A DNA stretch of 64,000 nucleotides. Source: an uncultured Chitinophagaceae bacterium (GTDB taxonomy: Bacteria > Bacteroidota > Bacteroidia > Chitinophagales > Chitinophagaceae). The translations under genes were made by a program, and so were the position numbers. The notes beneath the pieces were generated by a model. The model made no database searches. It was given only the letters and a program-made list of their open reading frames with translations, and was not told where the DNA came from. Positions 42,899-52,700 of the stretch are shown piece by piece (the stretch's first letter is position 1; each line of letters starts with the position of its first letter). The stretch is from positions 124,001 through 188,000 of the forward strand of contig CALMED010000007.1 of assembly GCA_937862815.1 (NCBI GenBank), given 5' to 3'.

Positions 42899-44278
42899 AT
42901 GTTGGGTAAACTGACCGGATGGGACGATACCATTGTTGCACTGGCCACACCGCACGGCGTTGGTGCGATCGGTGTCATTCGTGTAAGTGGTGGCAGGGCC
43001 ATCGACATCATCAATAAATTATTCCCGGCAAAAGATCTGCACAAACAAGGTTCACACACGCTGCATGTAGGACTTCTTAAAGAAGGGGAGAAGGTCTTGG
43101 ATGAAGTGGTACTGGCGCTCTTTAAAAACCCCCGAAGCTATACCGGCGAGGATGTGGTGGAAATCAGTTGCCATGGGTCGCCGTTTATACAGGAGCAGGT
43201 TATTCATGCTGTTTTAGCCAAAGGCGCCCGGCTGGCAAAACCCGGTGAATTCACACAACGGGCATTTCTCAAGGGTAAACTTGATCTCACCCAGGCCGAA
43301 GCCGTAGCTGATCTGATTGCCAGTAACACCGAAGCCAGCCGCAACACCGCGTTGCACAGTATCCGGGGAGGTTTCTCCACCGTATTAAAGGAACTCCGGG
43401 AACAACTCATCAGCTTTTCCGCTCTCATTGAACTGGAACTCGATTTTTCGCAGGAGGACGTGGAGTTTGCAGACCGGCGCAGCTTCTACGCGCTGGTGGA
43501 CAGCGCCCGTACAACCGTAACGGAACTGCTGCAATCGTTTCAACTGGGCAACGTCATCAAAAACGGCGTGCAGGTGGCCATTGTGGGCAAGCCCAATGCC
43601 GGAAAATCCACCCTGCTCAATACCCTGCTGAACGAGAACCGCGCCATCGTGAGCGAGATCGCCGGCACCACCCGCGATACCATCGAAGAAGTGCTCAACA
43701 TCAACGGTATTCTCTTCCGGCTCATTGATACCGCCGGTATTCGCGAAAGCGGTGATGTAATTGAGAGCATCGGGGTGGAAAAAAGCCGTGAAAAAATGCG
43801 CTCGGCCGACCTGGTCCTTTATTTGTTCGACGCGCTCACCGAAACGCAGGCCGGCCTCGAAGCCGCGCTGCTGGAAGTGCAGGCGCTCAACAAGCCCTAC
43901 CTGGCGGTGGGCAACAAGACCGATGCCCTGGGTGAAACAGCCGCACAGGAAAAATTTGCCGGCGACGGGGTGCTGTTTATTTCTGCCCGCGAAGGATTGC
44001 GGGTGGATCTGCTCAAACAACGCATGGCCGACCGCGTGGTGCAGGGGTCTGTGCAGACGGAGAGCACCATCGTCACCAACGCCCGGCACTACCAGGCGCT
44101 GCAGGAAGTACAGCGCTCACTGGCCGATATCCGGGCCGGTCTGGATAACCAGCTGCCCGGCGATCTGCTGGCCCTCGATATCCGCCGCTGCCTCCACTTC
44201 CTGGGCGAGATCACCGGCGAAATCACCAACGAAGACCGGCTGGATTACATTTTCAGTAAATTCTGCATTGGAAAGTAA
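42899..44278 (+). CDS. mnmE: tRNA modification GTPase MnmE (TrmE)
   Basis: This 459-residue GTPase works with MnmG to add the cmnm group to U34 of certain tRNAs. The N-terminal folate-binding domain begins DDTIVALATPHGVGAIGVIR. The G1 motif GKPNAGKST lies at about residue 230, followed by the switch and G3 motif DTAGIRES and by NKTDAL (G4). The C-terminus ends FSKFCIGK, with the catalytic cysteine of the family. It has its own promoter box and ends 28 bases before the convergent PKD-protein gene. Confidence 0.97.
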   Translation: MLGKLTGWDDTIVALATPHGVGAIGVIRVSGGRAIDIINKLFPAKDLHKQGSHTLHVGLLKEGEKVLDEVVLALFKNPRSYTGEDVVEISCHGSPFIQEQVIHAVLAKGARLAKPGEFTQRAFLKGKLDLTQAEAVADLIASNTEASRNTALHSIRGGFSTVLKELREQLISFSALIELELDFSQEDVEFADRRSFYALVDSARTTVTELLQSFQLGNVIKNGVQVAIVGKPNAGKSTLLNTLLNENRAIVSEIAGTTRDTIEEVLNINGILFRLIDTAGIRESGDVIESIGVEKSREKMRSADLVLYLFDALTETQAGLEAALLEVQALNKPYLAVGNKTDALGETAAQEKFAGDGVLFISAREGLRVDLLKQRMADRVVQGSVQTESTIVTNARHYQALQEVQRSLADIRAGLDNQLPGDLLALDIRRCLHFLGEITGEITNEDRLDYIFSKFCIGK

Positions 44279-44305
44279 CGATCTCCCCTTTGTGTTGTAA
44301 GCCGC

Positions 44306-47300
44306 CTACCGTATCAGGCTGAAGGTATTCCTGAACAGCTCGATGTTGTTCTCTTCGCATTCAATCTCAATGGTGTACACATACACACCCGGTGGCAGGG
44401 GCATACCCCGCTGCGTACCATCCCACCCCTTGCTGCGATCCGTCACCGGCAGGTTCAGTTGCTCGTACACCAGTTCCCCCCAGCGGTTGAAGATGCGCAT
44501 GGAGCGGATCACGCTGTAACCTATGCCGGACGGCATGAACCGGTCGTTCAGCCCGTCGTTGTTAGGCGTAAACGCGTTGGGGATGTAAATTTTCGATTTA
44601 TTGCACAACACCACTACTTCCGTGGTGGAGCTGTTTACGCAGGTATTTGAATCCACCACATTCACCCGGTAAAGGGTGGTGAAAGGAGGATCTGCTACCG
44701 GTCGCGGACAACCGCTGCAGTTGAGCGTGGCGGCGGGTGTCCAGCTGTACGACCGGATGCCCGTTGAGAAGCTTGCCGGCAGCACGATGGGTACACCCGC
44801 CTGCGTAACAACGGAGGGGGGCAGGGTAATCACCGGCAACGGGTGCACCCGGAAGGAACGGTTCACCGTATCGGCACAGCCGCTGCCATTGGTTACGATA
44901 ACCTGCATGGTATAATTGCCGGCTGCCGTATAGGCGAGTGGGGGAGGCGCCTGCACAGTGGCTGCTGCTCCGTTGGCCAGTGTCCAGTTCCACCGGAGCG
45001 TGGCGGTGTCGTTGCGCAGGAGAATACCGGTGTGCCGGGCCGATTCATTGACGCAGATCGCTGCAGGACCGGTAATGTCGGCAACCGGGCTGTTCACCAC
45101 CTTCACCCGGTTGGGTAACAGGAAACTGTCGCGGCAGCCCGCCTGCGATTCAACGGTCAGGGAAACGGTGTAGTTACCAGCCGACCTGTATACATGTGTT
45201 GCATCAAATGTGCCGGCTGCAGCGCCGTCGCCAAAATTCCAGTTGCTGAAGGTGATGGGGGCGGAAGCGGTGGAGAGGTTGGAAAACTGTACCCGCCCGC
45301 TGTCGCAGAACAGGTCCGGCCCGGGCGTGAATCCGGCCCGGATGTCGTGCGTGATGATGCGGTCACTTGATAGAATAAACTGGCAGCCGGCCGGGTCGGT
45401 AAGGATCAGCTTGGGCTGAAACGTACCTGCGTTGGTATACGTGTGCGTGATAGTGGGTGAAATGGCGGACAGTATGGTTCCGTCGCCCAGGTCCCAGATA
45501 TAGGTATACGGATTGGTGGTGTTCACCCTCAATGTTACCGGAACGGGAACGCAGTTGATGGGAGGGGGTAATTGAATCCGCAAACCAGCCGTGTCGTACA
45601 CGAAAATATTCGCGTAGCTGGTATCGGAACAACCGCCGTTGTTGAATGCGGTCAGACTCACCCGGTACATGCCCGGAAAATTATAGGAGTGGGCCGGGGC
45701 CGGCAGGTTGGCCGTACTGCCATCGCCAAAATCCCACAGCAGCGAATCGGCGAACTGCGACTGATTTTCAAATTCCACCAGGAAGGGGGCGCAGGCGCTG
45801 GCGGTGTCGCTGAGAGTAAAAGCGGATACCGGGTTTGTAACGCGGATGTACTGTGTACGGACGAGTGTATCCCTGCACAACAGGTTGTCAACAGCGGTGA
45901 GTGTAACGGTGTACAGTCCGGCATTCACATAGGCATGTGCCGGGCTGCCCTGTTGCGAGGTGGTGCCGTCGCCGAAGTTCCACGAAAAGCCTAGACCGTT
46001 GCCAGTAGATATATTGCTGAACTGAATGGCCGTTGCCGGGCACACCACGGTGTCGCTGGCCGCAAAGGCAGCCTGCGGCGCGGAAATAAACACCAGGTTG
46101 GGAACAAGCAGGGTATCGGAACACTGCGAGGCATCGGTAACGATCAGCCGCACACTATAAGTGCCGGGCTGGAGATACCGGTGCTCAAACGGCGGGGCAC
46201 TGTAGGTTCGCGTGGTGCCATCGCCGAAGTTCCAGTTCCAGGAAGACAGGGCATTTGTTCCGTCGGAGGTGGACGCGTCATTGAATGTTACCAGGTGGTT
46301 TCTGCACCCGTTATTATCGGGAGCCGTAAAGGCGGCTTTGGGTCCACGGATGGTTACCGGGTTGGTGCGGGAAAGCGTATCGCGGCAGCCATTGATGTTG
46401 GTAATGACCAGCTGCACCGTATATAAACCGGCCGTATCGTACGCATGATTAACAACGGGCAGGTTGCTGGCCGTGTTACCATCGCCAAAGAGCCACTGGT
46501 AACTGCTGATAAACGCGGTGTTGGCGTTGAGCAGCGAAAACGTAACTGGTGTGCTGTGGCAGGCCGATTGCGTGGATACCCCGATGGATTCTGTGGGCAC
46601 TGCTACCCGCACGTCCCGCCTGATCTCGTGTGAACAGGTATCGTTGAAAACCGTCAGGCTAACGGTATATATGCCCGAACTGCCGTAGGTGTGTACGGGA
46701 TTTTGCTGCGTGGAAGTATTCCCGTCGCCAAAATCCCAGCGCCAGGCTGTTGCACCGATGGAACTGTCTTTGAAGAAATAAGTTTGCCGGTTGTTGCAGT
46801 TCACCGAATCGCGGAAGCGGGCAACGGGCGGCAGGATGTAAAGCAGTTTTTCTTTTGTAAGGGTATCACCGCACCCGTTGTTGATGGCGATCAGCTGAAT
46901 GTCAAAAAATCCTGTGTCAATGTATTGATAAGTTGGGTTGGTCTGCGAAGAAGTTCCTCCATCGCCGAAAAACCAGATGAACTGCGAACCGGCCGGGGTG
47001 GACGTGTTGGTAAACAGGATGGGTGAACCGGCGCAGGATTGCAGCGGTGCCGCCGTGAATCCCAGTGTAGGTTTACTGCCCACACGCACGGCATTGGTGA
47101 CGATGGCCGTATCGGCGCAGTTGTTATCGAAAACGGCTACCAGTCTTACGGTATACGTGCCTTGTACTGCATAGGTATGGGATGGGTTGGGCGCGGTGGA
47201 GGTGTTGCCATCCCCAAAATCCCACAGGTACGACTGCACCGGTACCGCGGGTGTTACAGTGGCCGTAAAAGGCCGGGTAAAGGGAATGCAGGCCTGTGCC

Positions 47301-48715
47301 GGCAGGTTCTGCAGGGTGAGCCTGGGTTTGCTGATGACAATAAAAGCGGGCACCTGCCGGGTTTGTGTACAGCCCCACTCATTGCTGCCGGTGAGTGTTA
47401 CCGTATAGGAGCCCGGATTGGTATATGTGTGCACTGGTTGCTGCACGTTGGACGTACTGCCGTTGCCAAAATTCCAGAGCCAGGATGTAACTCCGGTGGA
47501 GTTGTCCTGGAAGTTCACCGTAAAAGGTGCCGAACAGGAAACCCGTTCATTGGCCGAAAAGGCGATCTGTGGTCTTTCCCGTATACGTACGGTTTGCACT
47601 ACCGTATCGCTGCAGCCGGAATAGAAACTGATGAGTTGAACCGTATAGCTTCCGGCAGCCGCATAGTTCTTTACCGGGTTCAGTGCCGTGCTGCTAGTCC
47701 CGTCGCCCAGCTGCCAGCGTACACTGTCGGGCAGTGGTACGGATGTGTTCAGAAACGAGACCGCTGTCCCGATACAGGCATCGTTGTTGAACGTGAAACT
47801 GCTGTTGGGACCCACTTCAATGGCCTGAACGGTTCGAAAGGTATCCACACATCCGGCACTGCTGGTCGTAACCAGGGTAACGTTGTAAAAGCCGGGCTGC
47901 GTATAGGTATGCGATGGGCTGGTTTGGGTGGACGTGTTTCCGTTGCCGAAGTTCCATTGATAGGAGAGGGTACCCGGACCGGCCGACGTGTTGATGAACT
48001 GGATGGTTGCCGGCAACTGGCAGGGGGTAGGGGTGTTGTTGGTGAAGCCGGCCCGTACACCCGGGCTTACATTGATGTAATTGGTTTTTACGCTTGTGTT
48101 GGAACAGCCTTTATCGTCGGTAACCCGGAGCGTTACAGTAAACGATCCGGTGGTGGTGTAGCGCTGAAACGGGTTCTTTACGGTGGAAACGGTTCCGTTG
48201 CCCAGGTCCCATTGCCAGCTTACAAGGGCATTGTTATTGGGAGAACTGCTTAAATCGGTAAACTGTACCGGCAGCGGAAAACAACCGGCAAGCCGGTTGG
48301 CGGAAAAATCCACCTGCGGACTGGCATTCACTACCACGTAATTGGCGCGGGTAAGGGTATTGCTCCCGTTGGCATTGGTGACCGTAAGGCTGACGGTGTA
48401 AGTGCCGGGAGTAAAATATATAACGGAAGGGTCTTTAAGTGTGGAGGTGTTGCCATTCCCGAAGTCCCAGAGCCAGGCAGTTGGGTTCCCGGTGGAAGCA
48501 TCTGAAAAGTTCACCACAAGGGGAGCGCAGCCGCTGATGGGTGTGGCTGTAAACCCGGAAACAGGCACCTGAGACGTTGCGGTTAAAGGCAATAAAAACC
48601 CACCCGCAAACAGGAGCAACCCAAGCGGTCGAATGACTCGTATTCCAAGCCGTAAAAAAGTGTTTATCGCAGTTGCAGCGCAAAACATGGGTAAACAGAT
48701 AAGCCGCCGGCTCAT
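44306..48715 (-). CDS. Giant PKD-repeat protein with T9SS type B (gliding motility-associated) C-terminal domain
   Basis: This 1469-residue surface protein has a signal segment near residues 27-48 (VIRPLGLLLFAGGFLLPLT), then about fourteen PKD domains in tandem. Each is marked by a W-x-(F/L)-G-(D/N)-G core; examples are WLWDFGNGN, YQWNFGNGN, WRWDFGDGN, WNWNFGDGT and YIWDLGDGT, with the SHTYTQPGFYNVTL-type strand. The last 90 or so residues form the T9SS type B domain, with IYIPNAFTPNNDGLNDRF, SMRIFNRWGELVYEQL and PPGVYVYTIEIEC. Such proteins are exported by T9SS and may act as adhesins or long stalks. No enzymatic domain is seen. The start is uncertain by a few residues (Met10 is possible). 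Confidence 0.9.
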   Translation of the reverse strand: MSRRLICLPMFCAATAINTFLRLGIRVIRPLGLLLFAGGFLLPLTATSQVPVSGFTATPISGCAPLVVNFSDASTGNPTAWLWDFGNGNTSTLKDPSVIYFTPGTYTVSLTVTNANGSNTLTRANYVVVNASPQVDFSANRLAGCFPLPVQFTDLSSSPNNNALVSWQWDLGNGTVSTVKNPFQRYTTTGSFTVTLRVTDDKGCSNTSVKTNYINVSPGVRAGFTNNTPTPCQLPATIQFINTSAGPGTLSYQWNFGNGNTSTQTSPSHTYTQPGFYNVTLVTTSSAGCVDTFRTVQAIEVGPNSSFTFNNDACIGTAVSFLNTSVPLPDSVRWQLGDGTSSTALNPVKNYAAAGSYTVQLISFYSGCSDTVVQTVRIRERPQIAFSANERVSCSAPFTVNFQDNSTGVTSWLWNFGNGSTSNVQQPVHTYTNPGSYTVTLTGSNEWGCTQTRQVPAFIVISKPRLTLQNLPAQACIPFTRPFTATVTPAVPVQSYLWDFGDGNTSTAPNPSHTYAVQGTYTVRLVAVFDNNCADTAIVTNAVRVGSKPTLGFTAAPLQSCAGSPILFTNTSTPAGSQFIWFFGDGGTSSQTNPTYQYIDTGFFDIQLIAINNGCGDTLTKEKLLYILPPVARFRDSVNCNNRQTYFFKDSSIGATAWRWDFGDGNTSTQQNPVHTYGSSGIYTVSLTVFNDTCSHEIRRDVRVAVPTESIGVSTQSACHSTPVTFSLLNANTAFISSYQWLFGDGNTASNLPVVNHAYDTAGLYTVQLVITNINGCRDTLSRTNPVTIRGPKAAFTAPDNNGCRNHLVTFNDASTSDGTNALSSWNWNFGDGTTRTYSAPPFEHRYLQPGTYSVRLIVTDASQCSDTLLVPNLVFISAPQAAFAASDTVVCPATAIQFSNISTGNGLGFSWNFGDGTTSQQGSPAHAYVNAGLYTVTLTAVDNLLCRDTLVRTQYIRVTNPVSAFTLSDTASACAPFLVEFENQSQFADSLLWDFGDGSTANLPAPAHSYNFPGMYRVSLTAFNNGGCSDTSYANIFVYDTAGLRIQLPPPINCVPVPVTLRVNTTNPYTYIWDLGDGTILSAISPTITHTYTNAGTFQPKLILTDPAGCQFILSSDRIITHDIRAGFTPGPDLFCDSGRVQFSNLSTASAPITFSNWNFGDGAAAGTFDATHVYRSAGNYTVSLTVESQAGCRDSFLLPNRVKVVNSPVADITGPAAICVNESARHTGILLRNDTATLRWNWTLANGAAATVQAPPPLAYTAAGNYTMQVIVTNGSGCADTVNRSFRVHPLPVITLPPSVVTQAGVPIVLPASFSTGIRSYSWTPAATLNCSGCPRPVADPPFTTLYRVNVVDSNTCVNSSTTEVVVLCNKSKIYIPNAFTPNNDGLNDRFMPSGIGYSVIRSMRIFNRWGELVYEQLNLPVTDRSKGWDGTQRGMPLPPGVYVYTIEIECEENNIELFRNTFSLIR

Positions 48716-49057
48716 TAAAGATAGGCAACAAGAACGGTGCTTTCAAATATAATGCCGGCTAAAATGTTGATTTTCAGATTATTTAAAAAGTATTTCCGGA
48801 AAGGCGGTACACAGATAAGTGCCTGGGGTACGAATTAATTTTTCAATAGCTGGTTGGGTGATAGCGAAAGGGGATGTATCTTTAGAACATCCGGCAGCGG
48901 GCCAAATTTTACAGGCTAGCTGCACAACCTCTTGAATAGCACATGTCACGGAACCCGTGTTGGTTCCTGTTTTCCGAAAAACACTTGAAGTAACCGGTTG
49001 TAGAGGCAAAGCAATGTTGCCTCTGCTATTTTCTGCAAACAATCACGCCACTAAAGC
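48716..49057. other. Intergenic region upstream of the Crp/Fnr gene
   Basis: This 342-base AT-rich gap separates the divergent PKD-protein and Crp/Fnr genes. It contains a near-consensus box TATCTTTA (48877-48884) flanked by an inverted pair (GGATGT...ACATCC), and an eight-base hairpin AGAGGCAA/TTGCCTCT (49002-49024) in the leader of the regulator. No coding frame is convincing. The inverted pair could be a regulator site; this is not shown. Confidence 0.45.
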
Positions 49058-49651
49058 ATGCCATTCGTAGCACCAGCCGATATAATGCCCCTGGTTCAGA
49101 CGCTCTCTTTTTTTTATCCTCAAAGTGAAAAGGTGGTGGCCTATCTGCAGCAACATGCGTCTCACCTGCGGTGCAAGCGTGGCACCTTGCTGCTCCGCGC
49201 CGGAATGGTGTGCGAACACATTTATTTCATACGTAAAGGAACCGTGCGGGGATTCATCATTGACGGGGGGAAAGACATCACCAGTTGGATTACAGCCGAT
49301 GGAGAAATGGTGACGTCCATTTCGGGACTCGACATGCAAACTCCAGCCGTTGAGAACATAGAAACCCTGGAAGATTGCGAATTGCTTGTCCTCACCACGC
49401 ATGCCGTTAACGATCTTTACCAGCTGCACCCGGAGTTCAACATCACCGCCCGTAAGTTGTTGCAGCAATACTATCGCGATGCGGAAAAACGGGCTTATCT
49501 CAGCCGCCTCAGCAGTGCCGAACAGAAGTACTTATACTTTGTGCAGCATTATCCGCACCTCTCCAACCGGGTTCCCCTCAAATACATTGCTTCTTTCCTG
49601 GGCATCACCATTGAAACGCTCAGCCGCGTACGGAAGAAGCTGGCTTCCTGA
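49058..49651 (+). CDS. Crp/Fnr-family transcriptional regulator
   Basis: This 197-residue protein has an N-terminal cyclic-nucleotide-binding-type beta-barrel (RKRGTLLLRAG-like CKRGTLLLRAGMVCEHIYFI, then GTVRGFIIDGGKDITSW) and a C-terminal winged helix with the recognition helix YIASFLGITIETLSRVRKKL. The glycine/arginine pattern that binds cAMP in CRP is not clearly present, and no cysteines suggest an Fe-S cluster, so the ligand is unknown. The start could also be ATG 49085. It is transcribed away from the PKD gene; its targets may include neighbouring surface genes, but this is inference. Confidence 0.88.
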   Translation: MPFVAPADIMPLVQTLSFFYPQSEKVVAYLQQHASHLRCKRGTLLLRAGMVCEHIYFIRKGTVRGFIIDGGKDITSWITADGEMVTSISGLDMQTPAVENIETLEDCELLVLTTHAVNDLYQLHPEFNITARKLLQQYYRDAEKRAYLSRLSSAEQKYLYFVQHYPHLSNRVPLKYIASFLGITIETLSRVRKKLAS

Positions 49652-49775
49652 ATCACCCGTCGTATTCAGCTTCTGCCGGCAGTTACCGCTTGATTGCAGA
49701 ATTTTATGCAAACGCTGGTCAAAATGAGGCCGGTACTGGTATTTTTTTTATTTTGTTCTCCCTAACTGTTTATAC

Positions 49776-52700
49776 ATGAAGAATCTGCTGCTGGTGTCCC
49801 TCACCCTTTTTTCTTTCTTAATTGCCCGTTCCCAGGAAAGCGACTGGAAGCCGGTACAGGAGGCCCAACTCCGCAACGACCTTTTCCGGGAGCGTTACCG
49901 ACCCGGATCTTTCCGGTTGTATCAGCTCGAAAGCCGCGCCATGAACACCCGTCTGCAGGCAGCGCCTTCGGAAAAAAACCAGGCAGCGGCCACTTCCGCC
50001 ACTGTTATTGCGGTTCCGCTCCCCGACGGTCGCTTCGAACGCTTCCGCATCGTGGAGGCCCCGGTGATGGACCCCGGTTTAGCCGCCCGCTACCCGGGCA
50101 TCAACGCCTATGCAGGCAGCAGCCTCGATCATCCCGGCAGCACCATCCGCGTCAGTATGGGAATGGGCCGCTTTGACGCGATGATTTTCTCCCCCGACCG
50201 TCCCACCATTTACCTCAGCGAAGTGGATGAAAGCACCCGCACCCTGATGGTGTACTCCCGCGACGGCCTGGTGGATTATAAACGCGAATTTGCCTGCCTA
50301 ACCCCGGGCGGTACAGCACCCGTGCCCGGCTTGCCCGACGGACTGCAGCAGCGCAATGCCGATGACGGCCGCCTCCGAACCTACCGCATCGCCCTCGCCT
50401 GTACCGGCGAGTTTTCGCAGTTCTGGCTCAACGGTTCCGAAACCACCGATGCAGAGCGTAAAGCCAAAGTGCTGGTGGCCGTTAACGCCGCCCTCACCCG
50501 CGTGAACGGCATTTTTGAAAAAGATTTCGGCGTGCGGCTCCTCCTCATTCCCAACAACGACATTATCATCTATCTCAACGCGGCCTCCGACCCCTGGACC
50601 AACAACTTCAACAGCGTTACCCAGCAGGTGATTGATACCAACATCGGCGATGCCAATTACGATGTGGGACATTGCCTGCACCGCGCTGCCGACAACGGCA
50701 ATGCCGGCTGCATCGGCTGTGTGTGCCGCTCGGGTCAGAAAGGCAGCGCCTTCACCGCCTATTCCAATCTCAATAACTTCGATCCCTTCGCGGTGGATTA
50801 CTTCGCCCATGAACTCGGCCACCAGTTCGGCGCCAATCACACATTCAGCTTCAGCAACGAAAACACCGGCGCCCAGATGGAACCCGGCAGCGGCTCCACC
50901 GTGATGGGCTATGCCGGCATCACCGGCTCCACCACCGACGTGCAGCCCAACAGCGACGATTATTTCCATGCCATCAGCATCCAGCAGATAACCAACTACA
51001 TCAAGTCGCCCACCGGTGGCGCCGCCTGTACCGTGGCGCCTCTCACCGGCAACAACCCGCCAACGGCCAATGCCGGCCCCGACTACACCATCCCCCGCTC
51101 CACACCTTTTATCCTTACAGGTTCCGGCAGCGATCCCAATGCAGGCGATGTGCTCACTTACTGCTGGGAACAGATGGATTCCCGGGCAACGGGCTTCTCT
51201 ACCGTGCCGTCCACCACCGCCACGGCCGGGCCCCAGTTCCGCTCCTTTAAGCCGGGCCCCTCACCCGTGCGCATCATTCCGCAGCTGAGCACCATCCTCA
51301 GCGGCGCCAACGGTCAACGCTGGGAAGCCTTGCCGGCTGTAAGCCGGGTGCTCAACTTCCGTCTCACCGTACGCGACAACCACCCCGCCGGCGGCAACAA
51401 CCAAAGCGACGACATGATCGTAACCGTTACCAACGCGGCCGGCCCCTTCCTCATCACTTCGCATAACAGCACGGGCGTGAGCTGGAACGCCGGCAGCAGC
51501 CAGACCATCACCTGGGATGTGGCCAACACCACCGCCGCGCTGGTCAGTTGTGCCAACGTAACCATCGAACTTTCCACCGACGGCGGACAAACCTTCCCCA
51601 TCGTACTGGCGGCTTCCACACCCAACGATGGCAGCGAAACCATTACAGTGCCCTCCCAGGCCACCACCCTGGCACGGGTGCGGGTGCGGGCAGTAGGAAA
51701 TATCTTTTTCGACATCAACAACACCAACATCAGTATCACCATCCCCGACCCGGGCTTCGACTTCACTACGCCGGGTCCCGCCAATGTAACCTGCGGAACG
51801 GCCACCACCGCTACCATCAGCCTGGGTACTGTTTCCCTGCTGGGGTACAACACGCCCATCAACCTCAGTGCCACCGGCGCGCCTGCCGGAACAACGGTGC
51901 AGTTCTCGGTTAACCCGGTAACACCCGGCGACCCGGTAGCCGTAACCCTCACCAATGTGAACACACTGGCCCCGGGTACGTATCCCATCAACATACAAGG
52001 GAACAGTGGCATTCTGATACGCAACCGGGTCATCAATTTCGTGGTACAGCCCGGCATAGCGCCCGTTATCACCCTGCAACCGCTCACGCAAACAGTGTGC
52101 GATGGCAGTTCGGTCACCTTCACCACGGCCGCCACCGGCGCCACTTCTTTCCAGTGGCAGGTGAGTACCAACGGCGGAACCAGCTATACCAACATCGACA
52201 ATGCAACGGGCGTTTCCTACAGCATTGCTTCCGCCACCACAACGCAGAGCACCCACCGGTTCCGCTGTGTGATCACCGGCCCCTGCAACACCAGCACCAC
52301 CACGGCGGCTGTACTCACCGTGAACGCCCTGCCCGCACTCACCGCCCAGCCCCAGCCGGCAGCCATCTGCGCCGGCAGCAATACCCAGTTCAGTGTAACC
52401 GCCACGGGCACCGGTATCAGTTACCAGTGGCAGCTGAGTACCGATGGCGGCAACAATTTCAATAACATCACCAATGCCACCGCTGCCACTCTTGATGTCA
52501 ATGGCGCCGCCGTGGCCCAGAACAACCACCGCTACCGCTGCGTGGTGAGCGGCGCCTGTACGCCCCCGGCTGTCTCCAATGCGGCCGTTCTCACCGTGGT
52601 GGCTCCGCCAACCATTGCGGCACAACCCTCCAATGTAACGCTCTGCGCCTCCGGTACCCAATCGGTCACCTTCAATGTAACGGGCACCGGCACGGGTACG

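Noticed and set aside
44306..48715. Repeat array that could look like CRISPR or a satellite at DNA level
   Set aside because: The periodicity is that of PKD domains at protein level; the DNA copies are diverged, with no short identical repeats and spacers.
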